Source: Bacillota bacterium
GTDB lineage: Bacteria > Bacillota > Dethiobacteria > DTU022 > JAAZDU01
Direction of reading: 5' to 3'
Length of the DNA stretch: 14,244 nucleotides
Assembly (NCBI GenBank): GCA_012512665.1
Contig: JAAZDU010000069.1
Coordinates: forward strand, 1-14,244
The notes under the pieces were generated by a model. That model had not been told where the DNA came from. It saw nothing but the letters and a program-made list of their open reading frames with translations, and did no database searches. Of this stretch, positions 13,655 to 14,244 are shown piece by piece. The position numbers were made by a program, and so were the translations under genes. Each line of letters starts with the position of its first letter. Within the stretch, counting starts at the first letter, position 1.

Positions 13655-14205
13655 AACTCCAGCCCTCCCTCCTCGATGTTTTTACGTAAACTCTTAAGTC
13701 CGCGAAAAAGCAGTGCTTTTATAGCCCCTTCATTTTTGCTGAGAATAGCAGCAATTTCTTTTAACTTCAACCCTTGCTGAAAACGTAAGAGTAACACGTC
13801 TTGTTGAGCAGGACTTAATGTTTTAATTAAATCTAACCATTGCTTCCTCAGATCCTTTTCCACAACCAATTGCTCAGGGTTTTCTTCATCCGGAATACTT
13901 TCTAAAAAAGAATCTTCCACAGGCACAAAGTCCTTGTCGCGAAAATAATCCACCACTTGATTTCTGGCAATTGTGTAGAGCCAACAAGCAAATGAGCGGT
14001 TACGCCACTGAAATTTATCTAAGTTATCAAAGGCCTTTAAGAATATATCTGCTGTAATATCTTCTGCCAACTGTTGATTGCGAAGGCGGTAACTTATGTA
14101 GTTATAAATTTTGGGGAAGTAATACTCATAAAGAACCCCAAATTGCTTTGGATCTTTTTGAGCCCTAGCAACAGCCTCTTTTTCCCAGTTTAATTCCTCA
14201 GGCAA
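13651..14205 (-). CDS. ECF-type RNA polymerase sigma factor
   Basis: 184 residues, the usual size of a group 4 sigma factor. Region 2 covers about 22-91: FGVLYEYYFPKIYNYI, then AEDITADIFLKAF (core-binding and -10 recognition), then FACWLYTIARNQVVDYFR. A short acidic linker (about 93-115) follows. Region 4 covers about 118-176, with LSPAQQDVLLLRF and a helix-turn-helix KLKEIAAILSKNEGAIKALLFRGLKSLRK that reads the -35 element. No region 3 is seen. The start is TTG, nine bases after GGGAG (14215-14219); an ATG at 14221 in another frame stops after seven codons. Only 39 bases lie upstream within the window, so its promoter and possible autoregulation cannot be judged. It is cotranscribed with the overlapping membrane protein gene. 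The signal and target genes are unknown. Confidence 0.92.
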   Translation of the reverse strand: MPEELNWEKEAVARAQKDPKQFGVLYEYYFPKIYNYISYRLRNQQLAEDITADIFLKAFDNLDKFQWRNRSFACWLYTIARNQVVDYFRDKDFVPVEDSFLESIPDEENPEQLVVEKDLRKQWLDLIKTLSPAQQDVLLLRFQQGLKLKEIAAILSKNEGAIKALLFRGLKSLRKNIEEGGLEL

Positions 14206-14244
14206 AAGAAAACTCTCCCATCTAACTAAGCCGAGTCAAACTAC

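Overview
The window looks like chromosomal DNA of an anaerobic, endospore-forming member of the Bacillota (Clostridia or a sister lineage). The main support is a complete spore-germination protease gene (gpr), with strong AGGAGG-type ribosome binding sites, short simple terminators, moderate A+T content and many TTG/GTG starts. I cannot name a species. No tRNA, rRNA, CRISPR array or insertion sequence was seen.

Layout. 1-333 is A+T-rich and holds no gene I can support. 334-1452 (+) is a lipoprotein polysaccharide deacetylase; its stop codon overlaps that of the convergent gpr (1449-2447, -). Next come a small four-helix membrane protein of the YvlD / phage-holin-4_2 type (-), ribosomal protein S20 (rpsT, +, TTG start) and a Ste24-like M48 membrane metalloprotease (+). 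An A/T-only palindrome separates that protease from convergent holA (DNA polymerase III delta, -). The holA(-)-rpsT(+)-gpr(-) order recalls the core Bacillota arrangement, with extra genes inserted between its members.

5.9-12.1 kb is an alpha-glucan cluster. Leftward, a 4-alpha-glucanotransferase-like GH57 protein is followed by a second GH57 protein (alpha-amylase-like, COG1449 type), then holA. Rightward from the same divergent intergenic region, a DUF4912 protein is followed by a GH57 branching enzyme (DUF1957 type). Together they could build and remodel a storage alpha-glucan: the branching enzyme makes alpha-1,6 branches, the glucanotransferase disproportionates chains, and the amylase-like enzyme trims them. 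The most striking observation is an in-frame TAA inside the 3' end of the glucanotransferase gene. The same frame stays open for 34 more codons of family-like sequence, and its next stop lies inside the ribosome binding site of the following gene.

12.1-14.2 kb holds, after a perfect two-way terminator, an ECF sigma factor gene and a start-stop overlapping gene for a single-pass membrane protein with a long acidic linker. The pair is probably a sigma/anti-sigma unit.

Half of the twelve protein genes seem to start with TTG or GTG, and several starts proposed here differ from the longest open frame because the Shine-Dalgarno site and promoter decide them.
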